From contig CAIJPS010000002.1 in assembly GCA_903822595.1 (NCBI GenBank), forward strand, positions 1 through 64,000: a stretch of 64,000 bases of DNA, in the 5' to 3' direction. The position numbers were made by a program, and so were the translations under genes. The stretch is from an uncultured Chlorobiaceae bacterium. Lineage in GTDB: Bacteria; Bacteroidota; Chlorobiia; Chlorobiales; Chlorobiaceae. Numbering within the stretch: position 1 is the first letter of the stretch; each line of letters opens with the position of its first letter. Shown piece after piece: positions 17,769 through 30,300 of the stretch. The notes under the pieces were generated by a model. The model was given only the letters and a program-made list of their open reading frames with translations. It made no database searches and was not told the origin of the DNA.

Positions 17769-18917
17769 CTATTGAACCAGTACTGGAGCCCCATGATGAA
17801 TCATATAAAGGTATAATGGCTTTTCTTCAAGATTTCCGGAGCTGTCAAACTTATATCTTCCGTTGGCACCATTAAATGCATCCGAATACCGGATGGCGTA
17901 GGAAATGTCAAGGGAGTTACGTGAACCGGTGAACTTGATCGCTTTTGCAAGAATATGGAGAGCGTCGTATCCTTGCGCTGCCCAGGTGTCCGGGTATCTG
18001 CCATAACGCGCAAAAAACTTTCTCACAAATAACTGATTTTCAGGGCTCGGGTCATGCGGGTTATAAAAATCGAAAAACATTGCGCCGTCATATGCAGAGC
18101 CGGCATGTGCGCGCATTTCCGGAGTATTGCTGAAAGCTCCGATAACGGGAGTTTTCAAACCGACCTTGCGGGCCATGCGCAAAAAATCGCCGGCAATCGG
18201 TTCAATACCGCTGAAAAAGATAACATCGGCATCAACTAATTTCAGATCGTTGACCAGCAACCGGAAATCAACATTTGTACGGGAATATGACCACCGATAG
18301 ACAACATCAGCATTCAATTGATCAAGACCTACCTGATACTGATATGCCAGATCTTCACCGTAGGCATCCTCCTCCCATAGCACCGCGATTTTTCGATAGC
18401 CGTGATCTATCGTCATTCTGGCAAGTTTCATTGCGATCAGGTCGCTTGACAGAATGCTGCGATTGATATAGCTGAATCCATGTGAGGTCATATCGGTATT
18501 GTTGGCTCCTATCATAAGATGCAGCAAACGACTTGACTCATAGATCGAGGAGGCCCTGATTGCAGGGCCGTCATCATAATATCCCAAAACCGCGCTCATA
18601 TCAGGAATGTTTGCGAACTCTTTCGCAATATTTTTATTCCTGTTAGCGTCAAACGCATCGTCCCGTTCAATCAAGCGAAGCGTGTATGTGCCGGCAAGCT
18701 TGCGGGAATTGATTTCTTCAAGAGCCAAATGAATTCCATCGGCCATGCCATCCCGATTTACGGAAAATGGCCAGCAAACGCCAATAATAACCTTATCCGA
18801 GGGTTTGTTCAGGACAGCAAATCTGCGGGCCCCCATTTCTTCATAAGAGCCAAATTGTGAAGAAACAAGAACTACGAGCAATAAGAAGGCAACTGCCCAA
18901 AAAATCTTTTTCTTCAT
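17769..18917 (-). CDS. Periplasmic amino-acid-type ligand-binding protein (LivJ-like)
   Basis: A 382-residue type I periplasmic-binding-fold protein. Residues 1-20 form a signal or anchor (MKKKIFWAVAFLLLVVLVSS). The family pattern is seen in VIIGVCWPFSVNRDG, GIHLALEEIN, VLGYYDDGPAIRASSIYE, KIAVLWEEDAYGEDLAYQYQ and TWAAQGYDALHILAKAI. The ligand could be an amino acid, amide or other small molecule. No permease or ATPase genes are adjacent; instead it follows a SPFH-domain membrane protein by 3 bp in the same operon, so it may serve as a sensor or partner and not as part of a transporter. Confidence 0.85.
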   Translation of the reverse strand: MKKKIFWAVAFLLLVVLVSSQFGSYEEMGARRFAVLNKPSDKVIIGVCWPFSVNRDGMADGIHLALEEINSRKLAGTYTLRLIERDDAFDANRNKNIAKEFANIPDMSAVLGYYDDGPAIRASSIYESSRLLHLMIGANNTDMTSHGFSYINRSILSSDLIAMKLARMTIDHGYRKIAVLWEEDAYGEDLAYQYQVGLDQLNADVVYRWSYSRTNVDFRLLVNDLKLVDADVIFFSGIEPIAGDFLRMARKVGLKTPVIGAFSNTPEMRAHAGSAYDGAMFFDFYNPHDPSPENQLFVRKFFARYGRYPDTWAAQGYDALHILAKAIKFTGSRNSLDISYAIRYSDAFNGANGRYKFDSSGNLEEKPLYLYMIHHGAPVLVQ

Positions 18918-18920
18918 AGC

Positions 18921-19787
18921 TCAATCCTTGCCTAAAATGATCGGCAGACCAGATTGGCCGGAACCTATAACAACAACCTTGGCATTCGGAGATTGTGCCA
19001 GTTCGCGCGTAGCACGAATACCCTCCCATTTAAGCACCGAAACCGTCAGACTCTTGTTTACCGTATCGTTGTATGTACGAATACCTTCAGATTCAATCTG
19101 CAGACGCTCGGCTTCTTTTTGCGCAATCGAAAGGCGGTAGACATATTCACCCTCCCTTTGCTGTTGAACCATCTTCTCTTCAATAGCACGCGAAATGCTT
19201 GAAGGGAGGGTTATCGACTCAATGGGAACATCATCGATTTTCACAAAACGCGCAGCAAGATGAATCTTGGATTTTTCACTGAAAAGTAACTGGATAGCCT
19301 TTTGAGAGGTGTAGATTTCCTCGGGTTTATACTGTCCGAACAAGGTACGGACAACAGAGCGGACATCCGGTTGAATCGCTACTTTGACAAAGTCTGGCCC
19401 AACGTACTCATGGAGCATCGGAAGTGTGGCAGGATCAAGGTAATAACGTACCGTGTACTTTACCCTGACCGTAAGTCCATCGACAGTCAGCACATCGATC
19501 GAATCACTGAACTGCTGCTTGCGGATATTGTAAATGAACATTTTATTGAAGGGCAGAATCACGTGTACCCCCTCAGGATAGGCAGTATCAATAACCGTTC
19601 CCGCTCCAAGCCACCTCCATAAAACGCCTCGCTGGCCCGACTGAATCGAGATTACTGTCCTATCAAAAAAGAATATGACAACAAGAAGCAGAAGCAAAAA
19701 CGTTGAAATCAGCGGAAGGGCGTTTTGGCGAACAAAAGATTTACTGAAGGAATTGGATTTGGCGAGCCATTCGCGGAGACGTTTCAT
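18921..19787 (-). CDS. SPFH/band-7 (prohibitin-like) membrane protein
   Basis: A 288-residue protein with one N-terminal transmembrane helix (LPLISTFLLLLLVVIFFF) followed by an SPFH domain: VISIQSGQRGVLWRW, PEGVHVILPFNKMF, VKYTVRYYLDP, and VRTLFGQYKPEEIYTSQ. A helical stretch from about residue 205 (IEEKMVQQQREGEYVYRLSIAQKEAERL in two parts) is the usual band-7 coiled coil. SPFH proteins form large membrane rings or microdomains, often controlling proteases. The frame opens at an ATG at 19802, but AGGAA precedes the ATG at 19787, which I prefer. It forms an operon with the 17769 binding protein. Confidence 0.85.
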   Translation of the reverse strand: MKRLREWLAKSNSFSKSFVRQNALPLISTFLLLLLVVIFFFDRTVISIQSGQRGVLWRWLGAGTVIDTAYPEGVHVILPFNKMFIYNIRKQQFSDSIDVLTVDGLTVRVKYTVRYYLDPATLPMLHEYVGPDFVKVAIQPDVRSVVRTLFGQYKPEEIYTSQKAIQLLFSEKSKIHLAARFVKIDDVPIESITLPSSISRAIEEKMVQQQREGEYVYRLSIAQKEAERLQIESEGIRTYNDTVNKSLTVSVLKWEGIRATRELAQSPNAKVVVIGSGQSGLPIILGKD

Positions 19788-20147
19788 TACGGAGTTCCTC
19801 ATATTTCATGTAGCCAAACACCACTTCCGCAGAATGTGTACATACAAGCAGACATAAAACAAGCTTCAACAGATGTGTTACCCATCACTGATGGTTCAAA
19901 CTTGAACCCGGTAAAGCTTTAACGATTCATTATAAAGAAAAATAATTACAAATAAAATTCTCCACTTTCATTTGGATTGCAATTATGTTACTTTTGATTG
20001 AGGGTGGGTATCTTTTTATGCTAAGAGTTACATTGATTGGTAAAATTTGACTTTTGGATTCTGTTGCTACGTAACCAATTGAATTCCTCGTTTATGCCCC
20101 CGGAAAAAAAAATCAGCACCCCTTCCTGCAATTCAATCAAGGCCACG

Positions 20148-21386
20148 ATGCCTTCAAGAACGCAGTTCCAGTATATTTCACACAGACCTGCATGCCCTGA
20201 ATTGAAGGGATTTTTACCGCTGAAAATCGATAGCCGCCAGCTCGCCGATCTTGGTCTTGACTATGAGATTACTCCGGAGGTTGCCTCCCAGCTTGTAATT
20301 GGTTCAGAATGGTTTACAAAACTCTACGAAAACAATAACCTGACTGCCGGTGACCATTACCAGGAAAGCCTGACAGATATTAACCAGGCACTTGAGATTC
20401 ACAACTATACCGGACTCTGTCCAACCAATGTTCTGGAGGTCTCTCCATCTGTAGGGTCGTGTGCAGTTGCATGCCAGTACTGCCTGGTGACTGATGGCAA
20501 TCATGTAAAACCAATTACTGTCTTTACAAACTACGCAGAGCGATTGGCGAACTCTCTTGAGCACAATCGCCTGAAACCCCTCTTTTACTACTTTTCACCA
20601 AAAACCGAAGCGTTTTCCGAACCACACCTTTTCAACGGTATAGCGCACGATATCCTGCGAACCTTTGTTCGCCATTTTGAGAAATATCCCGATTCTCCGG
20701 TGCGGATTTTCATCGCGACCAAGGCTGGTCCAAAGCACTTGCAGGTAACCCACAAAGGAGACTCCCTTTTCTCTTTGATGAGCCAGATTGCATCAAAAAT
20801 TCAACTGAACGGCAGTATCGGCATTATGCCCCGGTACCTTCGTGAAGTACTTGAACCAAATGCCGCATCGATTGGGGAACGCCTTGACACACTGGTTCAA
20901 TGCAGGGAACTCGGCTTATTTGCCGAGTCGGTTCTCTGTCAGCCTTTGATGCTCCCTTACCTGACCGATGAAAATATCGACCAGTACATGTCGCTTCTGG
21001 CATCCGCCGGTGTCCGCAACATCAAACCTGAATTTCTGACTACAGAAATACGCAACTTAGTGTTACTCGCAAACTACATCAACTACTTTGATCCCGAGCT
21101 CATTGGTGAATTTTTCCACCCGTATCTGTCGTACAAGAATCAGAACCATATCAAACAGCGCTCAAGACTCGCACCTGAACGTTCTGTTTGTGTTGAGTAT
21201 CTCGAGAAGATTCGGAACTCCACGGAGAAGTATGGTATAACAATCAGTATATGCAACTGGGTAAAACAGGAGCTGAGTACGAACGCTGAATGGGTTCGCC
21301 ACATTGATCAGGCATCAGCAGCAAACGGTTACCGCTGCCTTGGCTATCAGACAGGTTTATTCCCTGAGAAGAACGGCACTCTGTGA
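20148..21386 (+). CDS. Radical SAM protein (spore photoproduct lyase / COG1533-like)
   Basis: A radical SAM enzyme of about 412 residues. The cluster motif is CAVACQYC (C105, C109, C112 from this start), and YYFSPKTEAFSEP followed by VRIFIATKAGPKHL recalls the SplB/COG1533 branch; that placement is tentative. Starts are possible at TTG 20037, ATG 20094 and ATG 20148; only the last has AAGG at proper spacing. The stop lies 6 bp before the giant NRPS gene on the same strand, so the two are almost certainly co-transcribed. A tailoring step on an amino acid or on the peptide is the natural guess, but a substrate cannot be read from sequence. A region of about 360 bp before it separates it from the reverse-strand SPFH gene. 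Confidence 0.78.
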   Translation: MPSRTQFQYISHRPACPELKGFLPLKIDSRQLADLGLDYEITPEVASQLVIGSEWFTKLYENNNLTAGDHYQESLTDINQALEIHNYTGLCPTNVLEVSPSVGSCAVACQYCLVTDGNHVKPITVFTNYAERLANSLEHNRLKPLFYYFSPKTEAFSEPHLFNGIAHDILRTFVRHFEKYPDSPVRIFIATKAGPKHLQVTHKGDSLFSLMSQIASKIQLNGSIGIMPRYLREVLEPNAASIGERLDTLVQCRELGLFAESVLCQPLMLPYLTDENIDQYMSLLASAGVRNIKPEFLTTEIRNLVLLANYINYFDPELIGEFFHPYLSYKNQNHIKQRSRLAPERSVCVEYLEKIRNSTEKYGITISICNWVKQELSTNAEWVRHIDQASAANGYRCLGYQTGLFPEKNGTL

Positions 21387-21392
21387 GATCGC

Positions 21393-24300
21393 ATGCATTA
21401 TCAGCAGAAAATACATGACTGTTTCAAAATATCTGCGAGAAGGCAACCATCGGCTCCCGCGATTATTAGCGATGACGTGCTCCTCACCTATGCTGAACTG
21501 GACGCTGCTTCCGAAAAGCTGGCCATCGAACTGCAAACCAGGGGCATCAAGATCGAGGAATCGATCGGGGTTCTTACGGAACGATCGGCAGATCTCCCGG
21601 CAGCATTCCTTGCGATACTGAAAGCTGGCGGAGTCTATGTTCCCATGGCCGCAGACCTGCCTGCCGACCGGCTGGCAAACATGGCTGAACAGGCAGGTAT
21701 TCGCCTCCTGATTGTTCTTGACGGCATTGAAATTCCTCCCGCACTCAGAGAAAGCGTCTTGAGCAATGGCAGCAGCAAACTGAGTGAAGCCGTCATCCGA
21801 CCGGAAGAATTGTCTGCAGGGAACACCGGAGCATCCACCCTTGACGAGAGAAAAAGCCGCCTGACAACTCTCGCGGCCATTCTGTTCACCTCCGGCTCTT
21901 CCGGCACTCCGAAAGGTGTTACCTTGACACATACCGCCTGCATCAATATGGCACACGGTCATATTGACGCACAAGGCATCACGAGTAAAGACCGCATTTT
22001 ACTCTCCTCTTCGCCGGTGTTTATCCTTGGTTTCCGAACACTCTGCATTCCCCTGATTTCAGGTTCAGCCTTTGTCCCGGTAAGGCGGTCAATAATCGAC
22101 AATCCTGACCGCCTGCTTGAACTGATGAGCCGTCATAAAGTCTCGATTGCTCTGTTTACACCTTCATACCTGCATCTGCTGAATGGGGCCGTACCAAAAG
22201 GACTTCGCTGCATCATGACTGCTGGCGAACTGCCGAACGCCGATGATGCACGGCATTACGCCCGGCATGTCGACTATTGGAATATCTACGGAGCAACTGA
22301 GGTCTGCGGCACGATCTGCATGCATCATGTCGATCCCGATGAGCAGGGCCTCGTTCTGAGCGGCAGGCCGTTTGCCGATACTGAGGTCTATCTGCTTGAT
22401 GCAGATGGCAATGAGGTGCCTGAAGGCGAGATCGGGGAGGTTCATGTTATTGGAACCGGTGTTTCTCCAGGGTATCTGAAGCAACCTGAACTCAATGCAG
22501 AATATTTTATTGAAACTCGTTATGGACGCGCATTTCGCTCTCATGACCTTGCCAGATGGAACAGCAACAATGAGCTTGAGACACTTGGCCGATCAGACAA
22601 TGCGGTCAAAATTTCCGGACAGGCAGTCTCTCTCGATGAGATTGAGCTGGCGCTGCAGCGGCATCCCGCTATAAAAACAGCAAAGTCAGTACACCTTAAA
22701 GGTCGTATTTTCGCTTTTGTGGAGTATCAGGAGTCAAGAGAAAAAGAAGCGGTAAACTGGCGTGAATTTCTTCAGAGGAGACTCCCCTCATACATGATTC
22801 CGGTCCATTTTACCGTACTGGACAAGATACCGCTAAATTCTGCAGGCAAGGCTGATCAAAAGGCCCTTCAGGCGATTGCAGAAGAGCTCTTCCATAACGG
22901 CTCAATTGAACAGGGTGATTCAACTCCTCCAGTGGGCCCGCTTGAGCTGGCAATAGCTGCCATATGGGAAGAGCTCCTTGATATCCGCCCGATCATGAGG
23001 GAGCAAAACTTCTTCGCCGCAGGAGGAACGAGTCTGCTTGCCATTGCGGTAAGCCAGAGATTGCATCTGCTTGGGTATAATGTACCGGTTCAGATGGTGC
23101 TGAGTGCGCTGAACGTGAGAGCGCTTGCCGAACATATTGCATCGATTGAGCACGAGCCTGACTCCCACCTGAACCGTGATCTTTCAGTTTCGAATATAGC
23201 AACGGTCGATCAGGAGGATTTCTGGATCGCTTCGGAAATCGGTCTGGCTGCGGCAGCATCCCACATTGTGCGCTTTCTGCGTGTTCACGGCAAGCCGTAT
23301 GCTCCAGTTGCATGGCAATCAGCCTGGATCAGACTGCTTGATCGCCATGCCGCACTGCGCACGGCGTTTTATGCAGACGAAAAGAACAGAATTCGATGGA
23401 AGAGTGTTTCGTCCGGTGAACTCTCCCGCCATGCAGCGCTGCGCATCGATCATTGCAGCTCCATGGAAGAAGCCCGCAACATAGCCGCACGCTGGGGAAA
23501 CGAACGGTTTCTGCTTATCGATCCCCCGCTTGCCAGGGCAGGCATTGTCCAAATTGAAGAGCGAAATGAAACACTGTTCTGGTTTGTGCTCCATCACTCC
23601 CTGGTGGACGGGGCATCGGCCCGACTGATACAGGATGATCTGCTTGCCCTGCTTGGCGGCAGGCAATTGCCACCGGCACCAAACGGCGTCGCCATGGCCA
23701 GCAGCGCTGAACAGCACTACCTCAATTCCAAACGGGCCGAACATGACCGCAGGTTCTGGATGAGATGCTTTGACACTCTCGCTGCTCGCGGCAGCGGAGC
23801 CTTCAGCGAATATGTAACGGATCGCCAGCGCCCGTCATTGCCCGGCAAACGAGGTTCTGAGCCTCTTGTCGAGCAGCTTGACGGCGGAACGGTTCAAACG
23901 CTTGGCCGGTTGGCAAAAAGCCGTGGAATCGGACTGCACGCTCTGCTGCTTGCCATTCTTGCATCAGAAATCCGACGACGCAGCGGAGTAAGTGACCTTA
24001 TGGTCGGAAGCGGCATAACCATTCGCCCTGCAGGAGGAGAACGTGCTGTCGGACATTTCGTCAACCTTCTTCCCGTTATTCTTTTGAAGGATGGTGACCT
24101 CCCCTTCTCGGAGCATCTGCTCAACACCCAGTCAGCACTCACCGAAACGGTTGAACATGCCGCATATCCTTCAGGGATGCTCTACCGCGAGTTCCGGCAA
24201 TGCCATCCCGACCTTCGCCCACGAGCCCGCACGTCACTTTTCGACATCGCCCTGACAGCGATTCCTTCCCGGACCATCAGTGACCCGCAGAGCGAAATCA

Positions 24301-27300
24301 CTCTGGAGCCACTTTCCCTTTCCGGAGAACTTGAGCACCCTGCTGCCGGTCTCGATTTGTCGTTCAGTCATGAGCCCTCTTCTGACAGCGGTGGAGGACT
24401 GAATCTGCTTTTGAGCTGGAATTCGGATGTGTGCTCAATCGAGAGTGCCCGTGCATGGCTCTCTTCCTTCGCCGCATGGGCTCGATGGCTGGCCGAAGAA
24501 CCTGAAAGAATCCATCAACCTCTTCCTCCGCTGCTTCCCTCTGAAATGGAGCTTCTGCAGAAATGGGAACAGGGAAAGAAGGAGCTGCGCCCCGATCAGC
24601 GCGCCCATGAACTTTTCGAAGCGCTCGTTGATCTCCATCCGGATCGCCCGGCACTCATCAGCCGGGAGCACTCTGCAACCTTTCGCAAAATCGATTCACT
24701 GGCAAACGGCCTTGCTGCCTGCCTCATGAATCGCGGAGTTGTTCGCGGCACTACCGTTGGAGTGCTTGCTTCAGGCCCCGAAAATCTTCCGGCCACAGTG
24801 CTCGCAATTTGGAAAGCAGGGGGAGCCTACCTGCCTCTTGCCTTCGATATCCCGGCAGCTCGACTGGCCTCAATGGCTAAAGATGCCGGCGCAAAACACC
24901 TTATCGTCCTTGACAGGCTCACACCTCCCCCGCTTCTGTGCAGCGAGATTGACACCATCATCTTTCAGGAAGAGTGTGCCGAATCAGAGCTGCGCCCAAA
25001 GAGGGATGGATCAACGGATGATATCGCCTACATCATCTATACATCGGGCACGACCGGCACTCCAAAGGGTGTTCCTGTCACACATGCTGCATACATCAAT
25101 ACAATACTTGGAGTTGCAGAAAGGATAGGGCTTCGTGACAATGACCGTATCGCCCTGGTTTCAACCATCAGTTTTGATGCCTCTCTCTGGGAGATCGGTC
25201 ACGGGCTCTTGAACGGGATCACCCTGGTACCGATATCACCTTCCCTTCGGGAAGACCCCTGGCAGATGAAGCCATACTACCATGAACTCGGTGTCACCAT
25301 TGCCTTCCATACGCCATCATACCTGAGAGTCAGCGAAAAACTTCCATTCGAGGGGCTGCGAATTCTGCTCATGGGAGGAGAAGCTCCGAACCATCAGGAT
25401 GTCAGCCTGTACGCTGGCCGGCTCGCATTCTGGAACTTTTATGGTCCGACCGAAGCGACCATTGTGGTTTCAGGCGGACTCATACTGAGTGATCACGATC
25501 CGGAAAAGCCCCTGAATGTAGGCTCTCCGCTGCCCAACATGAGAATTTCAATCCGCCGTGATGACGGTTCACCCGTCCCGCCCTGCGTCCAGGGTGAACT
25601 CTGGCTCGGTGGTATGGGTATTACTCACGGATATCTCAACCAGCCTGAACCGTGTGCCCGACACTTTGTTGATACACCTGAAGCTCTTTTCTACCGATCA
25701 GGAGACTATGGCCGCTGGAGTGCAGAGGGTCAAGTCGAGATCAGCGGACGAATCGATCAGCAGATCAAGTTGAACGGTCAGCGCGTTGAGCTGGGTGAAA
25801 TTGAACAGAAACTCTGCAAGCATCCTTCCGTGGTCAATGCTACGGTGCTTGCCGATGAGCTTCAGAACGGAGTCAAGATACTCAGGGCTTTTGTTCAACC
25901 CGAAAACATGGCTTCGTTTTCCCAGGCTCATCTCCTGGAATTTCTTACCGAACACCTCTCTCTGCACATGGTTCCGGCCTCCATCATGCCGGTTGCAGTA
26001 ATTCCTTTAACCCCTTCAGGAAAAGTTGACCGGGAGGTACTGTTCAAACATGCGAAGGAATTGCAGAAAAACACTGACCGCCAGATGCCCCTGAATCCGC
26101 TTGAAAAGCGGGTTGCCGACATCTGGGCTGATGTGCTTGGCCACACTGTTGCACGCAACGACAATTTCTTTGCACTCGGAGGCAACAGTCTGCTCGCCGT
26201 AACGCTGGCACATCGTGCCAGCGAAGCTCTTCGACAGTCGGTATCGGCCCGCTCGCTCTTCGCAGCTCCGACACTGTCGGCATTTGTTGAAAATATCAGT
26301 TCTGTGGCCGCCATATCCCTCCAGGAAACCATCGATCAGGAAACTGATCTTGCCTCAGAAGGAGAAAAGGAGTTCTGGATTGCTCAGTCGGCCGGGCTTG
26401 ACACCCGGAACTTCATTATTCCGGTACACTATCTCATCAATCAAGAGGTGACTGCCGAACGCCTGCAAAAAGCATGGGACATCCTTGTAAAGCGCCATGC
26501 GGGTTTACGCGCCTTTTTTAAAGATGATGAATCAGGCCTGTTGAGACGGCGGTTAGCGCCAGAAATCGACTGGACGCTTGAATCATCAGTTGCGTACTCT
26601 ACTGTAGATGCCATTGCCTTGATAAGGGAACGCCAGTTCTCCTCCCTCTCGATGAGTGCAACACCGCTCTGGCGGGCAGGTATCGTTGAGGCAGAAAAGG
26701 GAAAAAAACGTTTTTTCTGGCTTGCCCTTCATCATTCGATTGGTGACGGACAATCAATTGGAACACTTTTCAATGAACTGGCCATTCTGCTTGACGGAGG
26801 TACGCTCTCCCCTCTCTCTCCTGGCGGAATGGTATTTGCTTCACGCGAGTACGCCTACTTGGCCTCCAAAGAAGCGCAGCATGACGGCCGCTACTGGGAA
26901 AACCTGCTGAACCGGGTGCCGGATTCCGCCTTCGAGGAGTGGCCTCTTGACATAGCCCGTTCATCGAGGAGCACACCCGGGAGCCATCGTTTTGAACTGT
27001 TGCTTGATGGGCGAACGTCAGAGAGTCTCAAAACCCTTGCACGTATTCACCACTCGACTCTCCATTCACTGATACTGACGCTTCTTGCTCTGGAAGCAGG
27101 CCGACGCACCGCCCGGAGCAATATCATGATCGGCACCACCGCCTCCGTCAGGGAGAGTGCATCCGACTTTCAAGTAATCGGCTACGGTGTAAACATGCTG
27201 CCGCTGCATCTGATTCCTGAACGTCACCGCACATTCGGGAAGCTTCTGCAATCAACACAACAAAGCCTTGCCGAAGCACTGCAGCATGCACGCCTGCCCT

Positions 27301-30300
27301 TTGCCCATATTTACCATGCATCCTGGAATAAACGTCCGGAACTGCGCAATCCTCTGCGCTATCCCCTTTTCGATATTGTCGTAACCGAAAATCCCGGAGG
27401 CCGCAAAAATGGTGCCGCCCGTTTCTTCACAAGCGCCGAAAGGACTATAGGCCCCATAAGCTACGAATCCACCTGCGCATCTCCTGGCCAGGACATGGTA
27501 CTCATCCACGAAAACCTCGAAGGTGGAGAACTCCTTCTGCAATGGCATGTCAATGCAGCAATCTACACAGAGCAAACAGCCCGGTTCTGGCTGGAATCTC
27601 TGACGGGATGGGCTCGCTGGCTTGCAGAAAAACCTGAACGTGCGGCAGAACCACTTCCGTATCTCCTGCCGGAAGAAACACGGATGCTTGCCTCATGGCA
27701 GCAGGGTGAGATCGTAGAACGACCTCGTCTGCGTTTTCACGAACTCTTTGAAAGGATTGCTGACCAGCCGGATCAGGCTGACAGGCCTGCAGTAATAACA
27801 CCTGACCGCAGACTCTCCTACCGCTCTCTTGATGAGGAGGCTAACACCATTGCGCACAATCTTTTGCAGCGTGGAGCCGCCCGCGGAAGTGTTGTCGCTG
27901 TTCTTGCTGGCCGCTCATCGCAGCTTCCGGCAGCACTATTGGGCATCTGGAAATCAGGCGCCACCTATCTGCCGCTATCAATGGAGCTTCCCCCGGAACG
28001 AATGAGTTTTATGGCCACTGACGGCGGAGTATCCCACCTCATCGTCCTTGACGGCATTGCCGTACCCGAAGAGCTTGACAGGATTGTTTCCGACCCGCTG
28101 CGGCCGGAAGAGTTGCCGGAACCGTTTCGGCGGCAATACTCAAAAAGAGCCTTTAGCGACGGACAACCCGACGATATCGCCTATATACTTTACACCTCAG
28201 GCTCTACAGGCAAGCCGAAAGGCACCTTGATTGCTCATGACAGCCTGGTGAACATGGTACTTGGTGCCGCCGGGATCCTGGAGTTCCAGGCCGATGACCG
28301 CTCACTCCTGTTCGCATCCCCATCGTTCGACGTTTCCCTGTCCGACATCGGGGTGCCGCTCGCCTCTGGTGCGGCAATCTGCCCTCTCCCAAAAAACATC
28401 ATTGAGTCGCCACAACGTTTTCTTGATTTCCTGCAGGAAATGCGTATCACCGTGGCCGACATTACACCAACCTATCTCGGACTCCTGGAAGGGGCAAAAC
28501 TCCCCGCCACTCTGCGTGTTCTGGTCACAGGAGGCGAAGCCCCGGCTCCGGAAGATGTAAAAAGATACGCGCATCATCTGAACTATTTCAACGCCTACGG
28601 CCCCACTGAGAACACCATTACCAGCACAATGGGCCTCCTGAAAGTTGATGAACGGCGTTTTCTGACTGCAGGCAGGCCGCTACCGAATACCAGCGTCACT
28701 ATCTGCAATGATGAAGGTTATGCACTGGCGCCGGGAGTAACCGGAGAAATCTGGCTGGGAGGAGTCGGCATCAGTCAGGGTTATTTGAACCGCCCTGAAC
28801 TCACGGCAGCAAGTTTCATGGAGAGCCCCCATGGCCGTCTCTACCGTACCGGCGATCTTGGTCGCTGGCAAGCTGATGGAACTCTTGAAATCATTGGTCG
28901 GATTGACGATCAGGTGAAGATGAACGGAATCCGAATCGAATTAGGCGAAATAGAGTATGCTTTGACTGCGCACCCCGCAATCTCGCAGGCTGTGGTTCTT
29001 CTTGACGAACAGCAAAGAGGTGCAAAGAGTTTGTGGGGTGTTGTCCGCCTCAAGCCGGGAGAGCAAATGCCTGAAATGGCAGAATGGAAAACCTTCCTGA
29101 TGGAACGACTGCCTTCCCACATGATTCCGTCCGGAGTAATTTCGGTATTATCCATTCCCTTGATGGTATCAGGAAAGGTTGATCGGATGGCTCTTCTTGA
29201 TTTACTCGATGTTCATCCGTCCAGCACGGGGCAGACTCCTCCACAGGATGAACTGGAGCAATGCATTGCCGGGATATGGGCCGACTTGTTGGAACGAAGT
29301 CCTATCCACCGCGAAGACAATTTTTTTGCACTGGGCGGTCACAGCCTGCTGGCGATTGCTGTTGCCCATCGTCTCGAAAAGCAACTCGGTCACGAGGTCC
29401 CCGCCCGTGAACTTTTTGCCGAACCGACACTCGCGGGTTTTTCTGAAAGAGTTCGTGAACTGCAGACCGGAGAGAGTGTCGATGACCTCCTCTCTGATCT
29501 TGCAACAGAAGGACAGCGTGAGTTCTGGACAGCCGAGCAGGCCGGCCTCGAAACCAGCGGTTTCAATATTCCCCTGACGCTTGTGCTGCACGGTGAAGTT
29601 CCAGAGGCAGAACGCTGGACAGATGCATGGAATAAAATAATCCATCGACACGATGCACTGCGTACAGGATTTTGCGAAGATGGATCCGGTATCCTGCGGC
29701 GGGTGGTTGCAGAACAGGTTGATGCAACTCTGGAATATCAGTTCGCCTCCTCTTTTGATGAGGCGCTTTCCCGGATCAAAAGAGGCCAGAGTGATCCCTT
29801 TTACATGGGCAACCCTGGTCTATGGCGTGCAGGATTGACCAGAATAGCCGAAAGCAGTCAGACCATTTTTTGGTTTGTCATGCATCATGCTGTCGGCGAC
29901 GGAATTTCGCTTGGCATCCTCATCGAAGAACTCTCTGCACTGCTCAAAGGCGCGGTTCTCGCTCCGCTGAACTTCGGATTCGACCGGTCGGCAGCTCGAG
30001 AAGCGGCCTATATGGAAAGCAAAACTGCTCAGATTGATGCAGAATACTGGCAATTCATCATCGGCGAACTTGTCAAGAAATCCCCTGATGCCCTTGATGA
30101 ATGGCCTCTCGACAAATTGCGTCCAAACGTGCGCTCCGTTTCCTCTCCCGGAAGTCATTGCTTCCGTACCTGTCTCGATCCTGCAACAGCCAATGTGCTG
30201 CGTTCCCTTGCAAAAAAAAACAGGGCAACACTCCATGCCCTGATGCTCACACTCCTCGGACTCGAAGTGCGACGCCGCACAGGTCGAACCCGTTTTCTGC

